A stretch of DNA of 64,000 nt from Duganella sp. CF402. Its GTDB lineage: Bacteria; Pseudomonadota; Gammaproteobacteria; Burkholderiales; Burkholderiaceae_D. Shown in pieces: positions 31,549-38,962 of the stretch. A program made the position numbers and the translations under genes. The stretch is from contig NZ_FOBG01000003.1 in assembly GCF_900109645.1 (NCBI RefSeq), positions 124,001 to 188,000 on the forward strand, written 5' to 3'. Below the pieces are notes generated by a model. The model was not told the DNA's origin, searched no databases, and saw nothing but the letters and a program-made list of their open reading frames with translations. The stretch's first letter is position 1. Each line of letters begins with the position of its first letter.

Positions 31549-33996
31549 TTAGAACTTGTAGTTGGCGCGTGCGTAGTAGTAGCCGCCGTTGATGCCGAAC
31601 GGCGAGAACGATGGCAGCACGTTGACCGCCGCGTTGTCGCCCGCCGCGCGCTGGTCGGCCAGCAGGTTCGGGTTCACGCCGTTAGGATAGATGTTGAACA
31701 GGTTGTTCGCACCCACCGCCACCGACCATGCATTGCTGATCTTGTAGCCCACTTCCAGGTCGGTGATCAGCTTCGGCTTGACTTCGGTCAGGTGGTACAC
31801 CGCACCATCTTCGCTGCCATACTCCGACGCCTTGCCGTAGATCGCTTCGCGCAGGTTGACGGTCCAGTTGCCTACCTTCCACAGTGCGCCCAGGTTGACG
31901 CGCAGTTTCGGCGAGGCGGTTTCCAGGTCCGAGATCGCGGTCTTGTCCAGCAGCGTCTGCGGCAGCAGCTGGGTCGGCGCCTGGTTGATCTTGGTGACTT
32001 CAACCTTGTTGTAGTTGGCTGCAATCGACCAGTCCACCTTGCCGCTGGTGCCGTAGTTGGAGTTGATCGTGGTGACGAACTCCAGGCCACGGCTGCGGGT
32101 ATCGACCGCGTTCGAGAAGATGTTGATACCGGTCTGGCTCACGGTGCTGTCCAGCACGTTACCGTTGGCCTTGATCGCCGCCGTCACCGCCGGCGAGTTG
32201 ACCGCGCCGCCCGAACCATACAGCGAGCCCGAACCGACAATGCGGTCGCGGATCTTGATCTGGTACACGTCCAGCGTGATCGCCACATCCTTGACCGGAT
32301 TCAGCACCAGGCCCAGCGACAGGTTGGTGGATTTCTCAGGCTTCAGGCCGTCCACGCCCACCAGCTTGGCGCCGGCCGAATTCGGCGCCAGCTGCACGAA
32401 GGCGGTGGTCGGGCCGACGTTGGTGGCCGAGTAGTATTCCTCGGCCAGGGTCGGCGCGCGGAAGCCGTTCGAGAAGGTGCCGCGCAGGCCCACGGCCGGC
32501 GAGAAGTCGTAGCGGCTGGTCAACTTGCCGACCTTGGCGTTGCCGAAGTCGCTGAAGTGCTCGTAGCGCGCCGCCACGTCCACCGTCAGGTCGGCCACCG
32601 GGTTGCCGGCGACGTCGATATAGGCCGCCTTGTTAGTGCGGCGGTGGCTGCCCGCATCGGTCAGCGAGAAGCCCGGATACGACTGCGAGCCTTCCTTGTA
32701 GCGCGATGCGGCGTCGCCCGCTTCGATCTCGTACTTGTCGATGCGGTGCTCCAGACCTGCCGCCACGTTCAGCGGCTTGGCCCAGCCGATCTCGAATTCC
32801 TTGCTGGTTTCCAGCGTGGTAGTCAGCTGGCTGGCGATGAAGGCGCCGGCCTTGAACACGGTCGGGGTGGCGCCGGTGTCGTTGAACAGCGAGACGTTGC
32901 CCGAATCGGCCACGCCGATTTGCGCCTTGTCGCGGCCATAGGTGGTGCTGAGGTCGGTGTTCCAGCCGGCCAGCTTGCCCTTGATGCCCACGGTCAGGCC
33001 GAAGTCGTCCTGCTTCATGGTTTCCTTCGGCGAGAAGCCGGTCGGATAGATCTTCGGCAGGCGGCTCGGCAGACGGTAGTTCTCGAACGCGCGCGCTTCC
33101 TTGCGGCCGGCCGTGAAGATGGTGTAGAACTGGCTGTCCGGCGCGAAGTCGTAGCCGAAGTTGGCGGTCATCACGTTCAGGTGGTACTGCGCGTCGCCGG
33201 CGATGTGGTTGACATGCGGGTAGCCCGGATGCTGGAACATGCCCGGATAGGCCGCCATATTGGCCGGGTTGACCACGCGCGGATCGAGGCCGCCACGGTC
33301 GCTGTAGCCGTGGTATTTCGATTCGGCGGTCAGGCTCAGGTAGGCATCCGCGAACGGCTCGAGGCCAATGTTGGCCGAGGCATCGGCAGTGCGGCCGCCG
33401 CCGTCCACATAGCCGCCGCCGGTGGCGGTGGCGGTGCCGCCGTGGTTGTTCGATTTGAGGATGATGTTGACCACGCCGGCGATCGCGTCCGAGCCGTACT
33501 GCGCGGCCGCGCCGTCCTGCAGCACTTCGATGTGGTCGATGGCCGAAACCGGGATGTAGTTGAGGTCAGCTGCCGCGCCGCCCTGGTATGGTCCGCCCAA
33601 GACCGCCAGGTTGGAGGTGCCGTGGCGGCGTTTGCCGTTGATCAGCACCAGCGTGTTGTTCGGGCTCAGGCCGCGCAGACGGGCCGACAGCGTCAGGTTG
33701 GCGGTGTCGCCGCCGAAGGCCTGCGCGGTGAACGACGGCAGATTCTGCGCCAGCGCCTGGATCAGGTCCGGCTGGCCGGTGCGCTGCAACGAGGCTGCAT
33801 CCAGTACCTGGATCGGCGATGCGCTGTTTTCCACCTTGATGCCGCTCGAACGCGTGCCCGTCACGATCACCGCTCCCGCGTTGGGCGTGACGCCTGCATC
33901 GGCCGCTGCTGCGACGTCTTCTTCTGCCGCGTAAACACCAAACGCCAGCGTGGACAATACGGCTGCGACGCCGATTTTGAGTGTGGCCTTATGCAT
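31549..33996 (-). CDS. TonB-dependent receptor, last gene of the amine oxidase operon
   Basis: 815 residues from ATG 33996 (GGGGAT upstream; an in-frame start at 34044 adds 16 residues before the signal peptide). Signal peptide about 1-24; plug with VIVTGTRSSG, LVLINGKRRH, IDHIEVLQDGAAAQYGSDA and VVNIILK; beta-barrel ending in YYYARANYKF with the terminal Phe. Closely resembles the receptor at 61675 in the plug. It follows RidA by 57 bases in the same orientation without a visible terminator, suggesting it imports the substrate of the oxidase-cytochrome-RidA set. Confidence 0.92.
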   Translation of the reverse strand: MHKATLKIGVAAVLSTLAFGVYAAEEDVAAAADAGVTPNAGAVIVTGTRSSGIKVENSASPIQVLDAASLQRTGQPDLIQALAQNLPSFTAQAFGGDTANLTLSARLRGLSPNNTLVLINGKRRHGTSNLAVLGGPYQGGAAADLNYIPVSAIDHIEVLQDGAAAQYGSDAIAGVVNIILKSNNHGGTATATGGGYVDGGGRTADASANIGLEPFADAYLSLTAESKYHGYSDRGGLDPRVVNPANMAAYPGMFQHPGYPHVNHIAGDAQYHLNVMTANFGYDFAPDSQFYTIFTAGRKEARAFENYRLPSRLPKIYPTGFSPKETMKQDDFGLTVGIKGKLAGWNTDLSTTYGRDKAQIGVADSGNVSLFNDTGATPTVFKAGAFIASQLTTTLETSKEFEIGWAKPLNVAAGLEHRIDKYEIEAGDAASRYKEGSQSYPGFSLTDAGSHRRTNKAAYIDVAGNPVADLTVDVAARYEHFSDFGNAKVGKLTSRYDFSPAVGLRGTFSNGFRAPTLAEEYYSATNVGPTTAFVQLAPNSAGAKLVGVDGLKPEKSTNLSLGLVLNPVKDVAITLDVYQIKIRDRIVGSGSLYGSGGAVNSPAVTAAIKANGNVLDSTVSQTGINIFSNAVDTRSRGLEFVTTINSNYGTSGKVDWSIAANYNKVEVTKINQAPTQLLPQTLLDKTAISDLETASPKLRVNLGALWKVGNWTVNLREAIYGKASEYGSEDGAVYHLTEVKPKLITDLEVGYKISNAWSVAVGANNLFNIYPNGVNPNLLADQRAAGDNAAVNVLPSFSPFGINGGYYYARANYKF

Positions 33997-34053
33997 ATTT
34001 AAATCCCCATTTTTGAATGAAAAAAAGTAAGACCTCAAACACAAACTACAAAA

Positions 34054-34566
34054 TTATTTTTTGGCGGCCACCACTTCGATTTCCACCAGCCAGCCCGGAT
34101 TGCTCAAGCCCGCCACCTGCACCACGGCGCGCGCCGGCAGGTTAGGCTGTGGGGGCTGAGCACCAGCGCCGAAGTACTGGGTGTAGGCTTCCATGAAGCC
34201 CTTGGTGTCGGCCTTGCCGCCCTTGGCCGGATCGCCGACCAGGAACACCTGCATCTTCACCACGTCCGACATTTCCAGCTTCATGCCCTGCAGGATTTCC
34301 TTGATCTTCTTGAGCACCGTTTCGGACTGGGTCTTGGTGTCGCCGAAAGCTTCGAGCGAATCGCCCGGTGCATCCTTGTTCACCACCGCCGGCACCTGGC
34401 CGCTGATGAAGTGGATGGTGGCGGTCGGCGGAATCGTTACCGCGAGCGCGATCGGAAAGTCCGAGTTTGGAATCTTGTGGCGCACGATGTCCGCTTTCGG
34501 TGCAGCGAACGCGCTGCCGCAGGCGGCAGCGATCAACAAGGTAGCGAGTGCTTTTTTCATCGTCAT
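34054..34566 (-). CDS. Exported RidA-family (YjgF/UK114) protein
   Basis: About 170 residues: signal peptide (MKKALATLLIAAACGSAFA) followed by a RidA domain. RidA proteins hydrolyse reactive enamines/imines to keto compounds and ammonia. The substrate-binding Arg of active RidA is present in PARAVVQVAGL, as are the FISGQVP and DVVKMQVFL segments. Most RidA proteins are cytosolic, so an exported one is unusual. It lies directly downstream of a periplasmic amine oxidase and cytochrome c, with ATG 34566 eight bases past the cytochrome stop (34560 is an alternative). Clearing imines made by the oxidase is the obvious inference. Confidence 0.88.
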   Translation of the reverse strand: MTMKKALATLLIAAACGSAFAAPKADIVRHKIPNSDFPIALAVTIPPTATIHFISGQVPAVVNKDAPGDSLEAFGDTKTQSETVLKKIKEILQGMKLEMSDVVKMQVFLVGDPAKGGKADTKGFMEAYTQYFGAGAQPPQPNLPARAVVQVAGLSNPGWLVEIEVVAAKK

Positions 34567-34574
34567 GTTCTCTC

Positions 34575-34988
34575 TCAGTGTTTGTTGGACATTACGGAGT
34601 TACCGAATGGGTCGACGCCCAGCGTGGTGCGCAGCGAGCCGATATCGGCCTCGCTCAGGCCATCGGCCTTGTTGCCCCAGTTGGAGCGCACAAAGGTCAG
34701 CACGGTGGCGATATCGCGGTCGCTCAGTGAATCGCTGAAGTCCGGCATGCCGCCACGGCCCTTCAGCAGCACGCCGGCCACCTCGGCGCCCTTGCCCTGC
34801 ACGAACTTGCTGCCGGCCAGCGCCGGGAAGGCGCCGGGGATGCCCTTGCCGGTAGGCTGATGGCAGGCCGCGCAGTTCTTCAGGAACAGCGCCTTGCCGT
34901 CCATCTCCTGTGCCCGCACCGGCGACGATGCGGCCGCCGCAAAGGCCGCCACCAGCACCATCGCGGCCTTGATCAATACTTCCTTCAT
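34575..34988 (-). CDS. Periplasmic monohaem cytochrome c
   Basis: 137 residues: signal peptide (to PVRAQ, about 27), one CxxCH haem site (CAACH near residue 42) and a candidate axial Met in GRGGMPDF near 82, as in small class I cytochromes c. Its ATG overlaps the stop of the amine oxidase gene (ATGA at 34985-34988), so the two are translationally coupled. This suggests it takes electrons from the flavoenzyme, which would then work as a dehydrogenase instead of making hydrogen peroxide. Confidence 0.9.
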   Translation of the reverse strand: MKEVLIKAAMVLVAAFAAAASSPVRAQEMDGKALFLKNCAACHQPTGKGIPGAFPALAGSKFVQGKGAEVAGVLLKGRGGMPDFSDSLSDRDIATVLTFVRSNWGNKADGLSEADIGSLRTTLGVDPFGNSVMSNKH

Positions 34989-36592
34989 GCGCTTGCCCTT
35001 TCATGGATCTTGGCGATCTGCTGCCAGGCCGATTCGATGGCGCCGGCTTGCCAGCCGGTCAGATAGCTCAGGTGCTCGCCCGCCAGCAGGATGCGGCCCT
35101 CGCCTTCCAGCAGCGTCGGATACGCGGCGGCGCGGGTCTTCTCGGTCCACTCGGCCCAGCCGCCCAGGTTGTACTGCACGCGGTGCCACGCCACCGAGAA
35201 CGAGGACTCGAAGTTCTCCGTGTATTGCGGGAAGATCTTCTGGCCGGCCGCCAGTGCAAACTCGGCGCGCTCCTTTGGCGACAGCGCGCTGATTTCAATG
35301 GCCTGCGTCTGGTACTGGTAGTAACCGAGCAGCACGCCCTTCTTCTTCTGGAAGCCGTAGGACGGCACCGAAATGGTGTTGATCGCTTTCAGGTCGGTCA
35401 TGATGTGACCGCCGTAGATATGGTCGTCCTCTTCCCAGAAGCGGCGCTTCATCTGCAGGCCGATCTTGCCCACCGGTGCATACGCCACGGCGGCGACCGC
35501 CTTCTTGAATTTGTCCGAGAAATCGGTATCGATCTGGCGCAGCACCGACAGCGGAATCGCGCACAGGCAGTAGTCGGCGCTGATGACGCTGACCTTGTTG
35601 GTGCCGGTGTCCTTGTAGGTCACGCTCACACCCTTGTCGTTCTGGCGGATGGTTTGTACTTCGGCCTTGTAGCGGATGTTTTTGCCGACGCGTTTTTCAA
35701 ACGCCTTGGCGATGGCGTCCATGCCGCCCACCGGCTGGAACATGGTGGCCTGCATCGGGAAGTCATGCACTGCCGTGTAGACGTTCCCCAGCTTCGACGC
35801 CAGCAAGTCCTTGAAGCCCAGCGGATCGGACGGCGTGCCCGGTCCCGGCGACAGGCCGGCGCCGGGATTGACGGCGTAGCCACGGCCGCTGCGGCCCTTG
35901 TATTGCAGATCGCCCGGCGTCAGCGCACCTTCGCGCGCCAGATAGTCCAGCAGCAGGCGCTGGTCGTCGGCGGTGAGTTCCTGATCCAGCGCGTGGCTCT
36001 TGACCGACTTGGCCAGCAGTTCCGACACGTGGCCGCGCATGTCGGCCTTGATTTCCTTGATGCGCATGCGCTTGCCCGCGAACGGGCCGGCGTTTTCGGA
36101 ATAGACATAGGCGTGGTCGTTATCGTTGATCATTACCTCCAGCGGCACCTCGAACAGCTTGGTGTAGTGCAGCGTGGACTGGTGGTGCAGCGGAATGCGC
36201 CACGGGCCGTGGTTGATGTAGTGGCCTTCATCGAAGGCGCAGGTCTGCTTCTCGCCACCGAGCTCGGTCAGGCTGAAGCCTTTGCGCGCGGTCTGGCAGC
36301 GGCCGCCGGCGAAGGCGCGCGCTTCCAGGATCTGCACCTTGTAGCCGAGCTTCTCCAGCTCGAAGGCGGCGGTCATGCCAGCCAGGCCGGCGCCGAGGAT
36401 CAGCACCTTCTTGCCCTTGCCGCTGCCGCTCAGGGCCGGCGGCGCCGAGGCGGTGGAGGCGATGCCCATGCCCCACGCATCCATCGTATTCAACAGCAAA
36501 CCGGTACCGCCGACTGCAGCGACCCGATACAGGAAATCCCTCCTCGTAAATGAGCTAAACGATTTATATGGTTTTACTGTTTTCCCATCCAT
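34985..36592 (-). CDS. Tat-exported flavin amine oxidase/dehydrogenase
   Basis: 535 residues. The N-terminus has a twin-arginine signal (FTRRDFLYRVAAVGGTG), then a GMC-unlike, monoamine-oxidase/L-amino-acid-oxidase fold: FAD-binding ILGAGLAGMTAAFELEKLG, EARAFAGGRCQT, and a C-terminal FAD motif near GRILLAGEHLSYLTGWQAGAIESAW. It should oxidise an amine or amino acid to an imine in the periplasm. First gene of a run with cytochrome c, RidA and a TonB receptor. GAGGAAGCAG precedes the ATG. An inverted repeat TTGCTAAA...TTTAGCAA lies 16 bases upstream. Exact substrate unknown. Confidence 0.9.
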   Translation of the reverse strand: MDGKTVKPYKSFSSFTRRDFLYRVAAVGGTGLLLNTMDAWGMGIASTASAPPALSGSGKGKKVLILGAGLAGMTAAFELEKLGYKVQILEARAFAGGRCQTARKGFSLTELGGEKQTCAFDEGHYINHGPWRIPLHHQSTLHYTKLFEVPLEVMINDNDHAYVYSENAGPFAGKRMRIKEIKADMRGHVSELLAKSVKSHALDQELTADDQRLLLDYLAREGALTPGDLQYKGRSGRGYAVNPGAGLSPGPGTPSDPLGFKDLLASKLGNVYTAVHDFPMQATMFQPVGGMDAIAKAFEKRVGKNIRYKAEVQTIRQNDKGVSVTYKDTGTNKVSVISADYCLCAIPLSVLRQIDTDFSDKFKKAVAAVAYAPVGKIGLQMKRRFWEEDDHIYGGHIMTDLKAINTISVPSYGFQKKKGVLLGYYQYQTQAIEISALSPKERAEFALAAGQKIFPQYTENFESSFSVAWHRVQYNLGGWAEWTEKTRAAAYPTLLEGEGRILLAGEHLSYLTGWQAGAIESAWQQIAKIHERASA

Positions 36593-36607
36593 CTGCTTCC
36601 TCGCCGG

Positions 36608-36635
36608 TTGCTAAAAGATAGTTCCTGTTTAGCAA
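36608..36635. promoter_or_regulatory. Inverted repeat before the amine oxidase operon
   Basis: TTGCTAAA (36608-36615) and TTTAGCAA (36628-36635), perfect 8-base arms 12 bases apart, in the leader of the operon. Could be an operator or an RNA hairpin. Confidence 0.4.
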
Positions 36636-36713
36636 ATGGCGTGCCACAGCATGGAAAATAAATAAACCTGTTTCATGTGTTTTTATCTCAGTGCTTACAT
36701 GCACGTGCAAACA

Positions 36714-36732
36714 CCTGCGGCAAAGCCGCAGG
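36714..36732 (-). terminator. Hairpin after the transposase-like gene
   Basis: CCTGCGGC AAA GCCGCAGG, 8-bp perfect stem with a 3-base loop, about 25 bases past the stop of the minus-strand gene. The T-run that follows is weak (TGTTTGC). Confidence 0.5.
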
Positions 36733-36757
36733 CGTACAGACTTTATTCACGCGGGAG

Positions 36758-38569
36758 TTAGTTGACGAGGCTACGGAAGCCCTGCGTACTGCTACGTAGG
36801 GATGCGCCGGGAAGCGCCATTTGAGTGCGTGGCAGGCGTGCGATTTCTGCTGCGGACAGGTGCATGTGCGCCGCGCTGGCATCAGTCAGGTGGCAGGCGT
36901 GGAATTGCAGCGGCGCTGCGGCGTCCAGCAGGTAGACCGTGTCCAGGTCGGCCGGGTCGTAGGCCAGCTTGACACTCCATGCACCGCGCTGGCGCGCGCG
37001 TTCGAACCAGCGCTCGCTCATGGCGCGGGCGCAGGTGTACAGGCTGTCGAACAGCATGATGCCGTCGCTGGTGACCTGGGCCTGCGCTACCGGCATCAAG
37101 CTGCAGCGCACCAGATGCTCAGGATAGGTCTTTAATCCGCCGCCGAGATGTTCGCCGCCCCAGTCCCATAACTGGCGCGGCGTGGCGCCGGCATGCGCCA
37201 GCTGGTGGCGGCTGTTGAAATACAGGATGCAGTCGATCACGATGCGGGTGAACTGCTGCAGGTCGAGTACCCCGTCCAGCCGGCACGATCCGCCCTCCTG
37301 CTGCGGCGTCAGCAGGCGGAAACGCTTTTCCAGCACTGCGCGCCAGTCGCCGGGGCCATCGTCTACCGCCGCGCTGCGCAAGTTGAAGTTGTTGAGCAGC
37401 GTGTCGCCGTTCCAACCGCGCATCAAGGCGGCATTGGCAAACAGCGTTTCCGGCAAATGGCGGCACGGCCACTGTCCGGCATCGATGCGGCGCCCATACT
37501 GCTGGGCGTAGCGCTGCTTGTCGGCGCCGCAGTTGGCCAGGGCCAGCATGGCCTGCGGCCACTGCACCTCGCCGATGCCGACGTAAACGCCGCACACCAT
37601 GCGACTGAAGCAATCGGTAGCCACATACACCACCGGCCGGCCGATGGCCTGGTTGCGGTCGGCGCGCGACACCAGCTGCACCTCGGCGCGCACCGCATCC
37701 AGATAGAAGCCCTCGCCCGGACGGCCGGGCGGCAACGGCGCCGGGGCCGGAGCGGGCAGCGGCGGCAGCACCACCGCCTGCGGACGGCGCGCCACTTCCG
37801 GCGGCCGGTCGTCGTCATGATCGAGCCAGTAATTGAACTGGCCAAAGGTCGGCACGTCCTTCACCGAGCCGTGCGGCATGCTCAGCACGCGGCCGGAATC
37901 AGCGTCGATACGGCGCTCGACGAAGAAGTCGCGCAGCATCTGCTGGTAGGCGCCCAGCCGCGAGAACTTGGGGTTGGCCAGCGCATAGCGCGCGGTGGCC
38001 ACGCGGAAGGTGCGGCGGATCTCCTCATCGGCGTTCAGGCCGGGGCCGGTGTCGGCGCCATTCTTGCGCGGCCGGCCGCGCTTCACGCCGGCCGACGACT
38101 GGCGCACCTTGCCGCGCGCGCCCGAGTTGCAATAGTCCGGCAGCAGCGCGTTGGGGGTCTGGCCGCGCTGCCAGTAGCGCCGCAGGTAGCGGTACACCGT
38201 GGGGTGCGACACGCCGTGCTGCAGCGTGGCCTGGGCGATCATCTGGCCGCGCAGGCGCGCTTCGTAAATCTCCGGCTCCTGCGCCACCAGGCCCTGGATG
38301 ATGTCCCAGGCCCGCGCGCGCAGCTGCAGGTGTTTGGCCGGCAGCAGCTCCTGGCTGACCACCATCACGTAAGGATCGGCCGGCAGCACGCAGGCATGGC
38401 CGGCGCGCAGGTCGGCCTGCAGCGTCGCCAGCGGCACCAGCTCGACCTCCGCCGAGCGCGCCGCCACGTCAAACACATAGGCGTGGCTTTGCTCGGGAGC
38501 GATCCATAAAATGCGGATGGTGCGCGGCGACGGCTGGCTGTACTGCAACAGATCGTTGCGCAGTAGCAT
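36758..38569 (-). CDS. TnsB/Mu-type transposase-like protein with altered active site
   Basis: 603 residues with the layout of TnsB/TniA/MuA transposases: N-terminal DNA-binding part with a helix-turn-helix (TLQHGVSHPTVYRYLRRYWQRG near 115-135), a basic linker (KRGRPRKNG), an RNase H-like integrase core and a C-terminal beta-barrel-like segment. In the core the first Asp is kept (FYLDAV, Asp291; then VATDCFSRMV), the final Glu is kept (WRAVLEKRF, Glu414), but the second catalytic Asp, normally in an ADRGE-like motif, appears as Asn379 (LFANAALM). Asn379 to Glu414 has the D,D35E-type spacing. No TnsA, TnsC or terminal repeats are visible, so it may be domesticated or inactive. Coupled to the small ORF upstream. 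Confidence 0.75.
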   Translation of the reverse strand: MLLRNDLLQYSQPSPRTIRILWIAPEQSHAYVFDVAARSAEVELVPLATLQADLRAGHACVLPADPYVMVVSQELLPAKHLQLRARAWDIIQGLVAQEPEIYEARLRGQMIAQATLQHGVSHPTVYRYLRRYWQRGQTPNALLPDYCNSGARGKVRQSSAGVKRGRPRKNGADTGPGLNADEEIRRTFRVATARYALANPKFSRLGAYQQMLRDFFVERRIDADSGRVLSMPHGSVKDVPTFGQFNYWLDHDDDRPPEVARRPQAVVLPPLPAPAPAPLPPGRPGEGFYLDAVRAEVQLVSRADRNQAIGRPVVYVATDCFSRMVCGVYVGIGEVQWPQAMLALANCGADKQRYAQQYGRRIDAGQWPCRHLPETLFANAALMRGWNGDTLLNNFNLRSAAVDDGPGDWRAVLEKRFRLLTPQQEGGSCRLDGVLDLQQFTRIVIDCILYFNSRHQLAHAGATPRQLWDWGGEHLGGGLKTYPEHLVRCSLMPVAQAQVTSDGIMLFDSLYTCARAMSERWFERARQRGAWSVKLAYDPADLDTVYLLDAAAPLQFHACHLTDASAAHMHLSAAEIARLPRTQMALPGASLRSSTQGFRSLVN

Positions 38570-38715
38570 TAACGCTCCCGGAAGGAAGAAGTCGAGGTGT
38601 TAAACGGCCGCGTGTCGATATAAATCGCATGCAGGCCCACGGTATCGCGCGCGCGCACCGCTTGCGGCTTCAACGAATCGACTAAAGTAGTCCACAGTTT
38701 CCTGAACGAAGTCAT
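38569..38715 (-). CDS. 48-residue ORF coupled to the transposase-like gene
   Basis: A short reading frame, MTSFRKLWTTLVDSLKPQ at its start, rich in basic residues, with no recognised domain. Its TAA overlaps the ATG of the transposase-like gene by one base (TAATG at 38567-38571), a typical translational coupling arrangement. AGGAG lies 7 bases before ATG 38715 but only 1 base before the next ATG upstream (38721), which decides the start. Not recognised as any family; the coupling is the main evidence that it is a real gene. Confidence 0.55.
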   Translation of the reverse strand: MTSFRKLWTTLVDSLKPQAVRARDTVGLHAIYIDTRPFNTSTSSFRER

Positions 38716-38920
38716 TGCCATACTCCTGTGCGTAACGTCTCCAGGCCCAGGCGGCTCCAGCGCCGCCATTTATCACATTTGTGCTATCACTTATGCAATA
38801 AGCGGGCCAGCCGTCTTCTACTATGACAACAATGACCGGGCATCACTGTTTCAAGCAGGTCAAGCTTTATTTTGGTGCAATGCAGCAGACCTGCGCACCG
38901 GGTGCGTGCACGACGGCAGA

Positions 38921-38946
38921 AATGAAAACGGGGCCTTGCGGCCCCG
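38921..38946 (-). terminator. Terminator after the DEAD-box helicase gene
   Basis: CGGGGCC TTGC GGCCCCG hairpin with AAAA on its left side (TTTT on the minus strand), 17 bases beyond the helicase stop. Confidence 0.75.
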
Positions 38947-38962
38947 TCGATGTTGCAGATGT

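Noticed and set aside
31408..34002. An 864-codon open frame on the plus strand opposite the TonB receptor
   Set aside because: Antisense to a clear TonB-dependent receptor; no start context, no domains, typical shadow composition.
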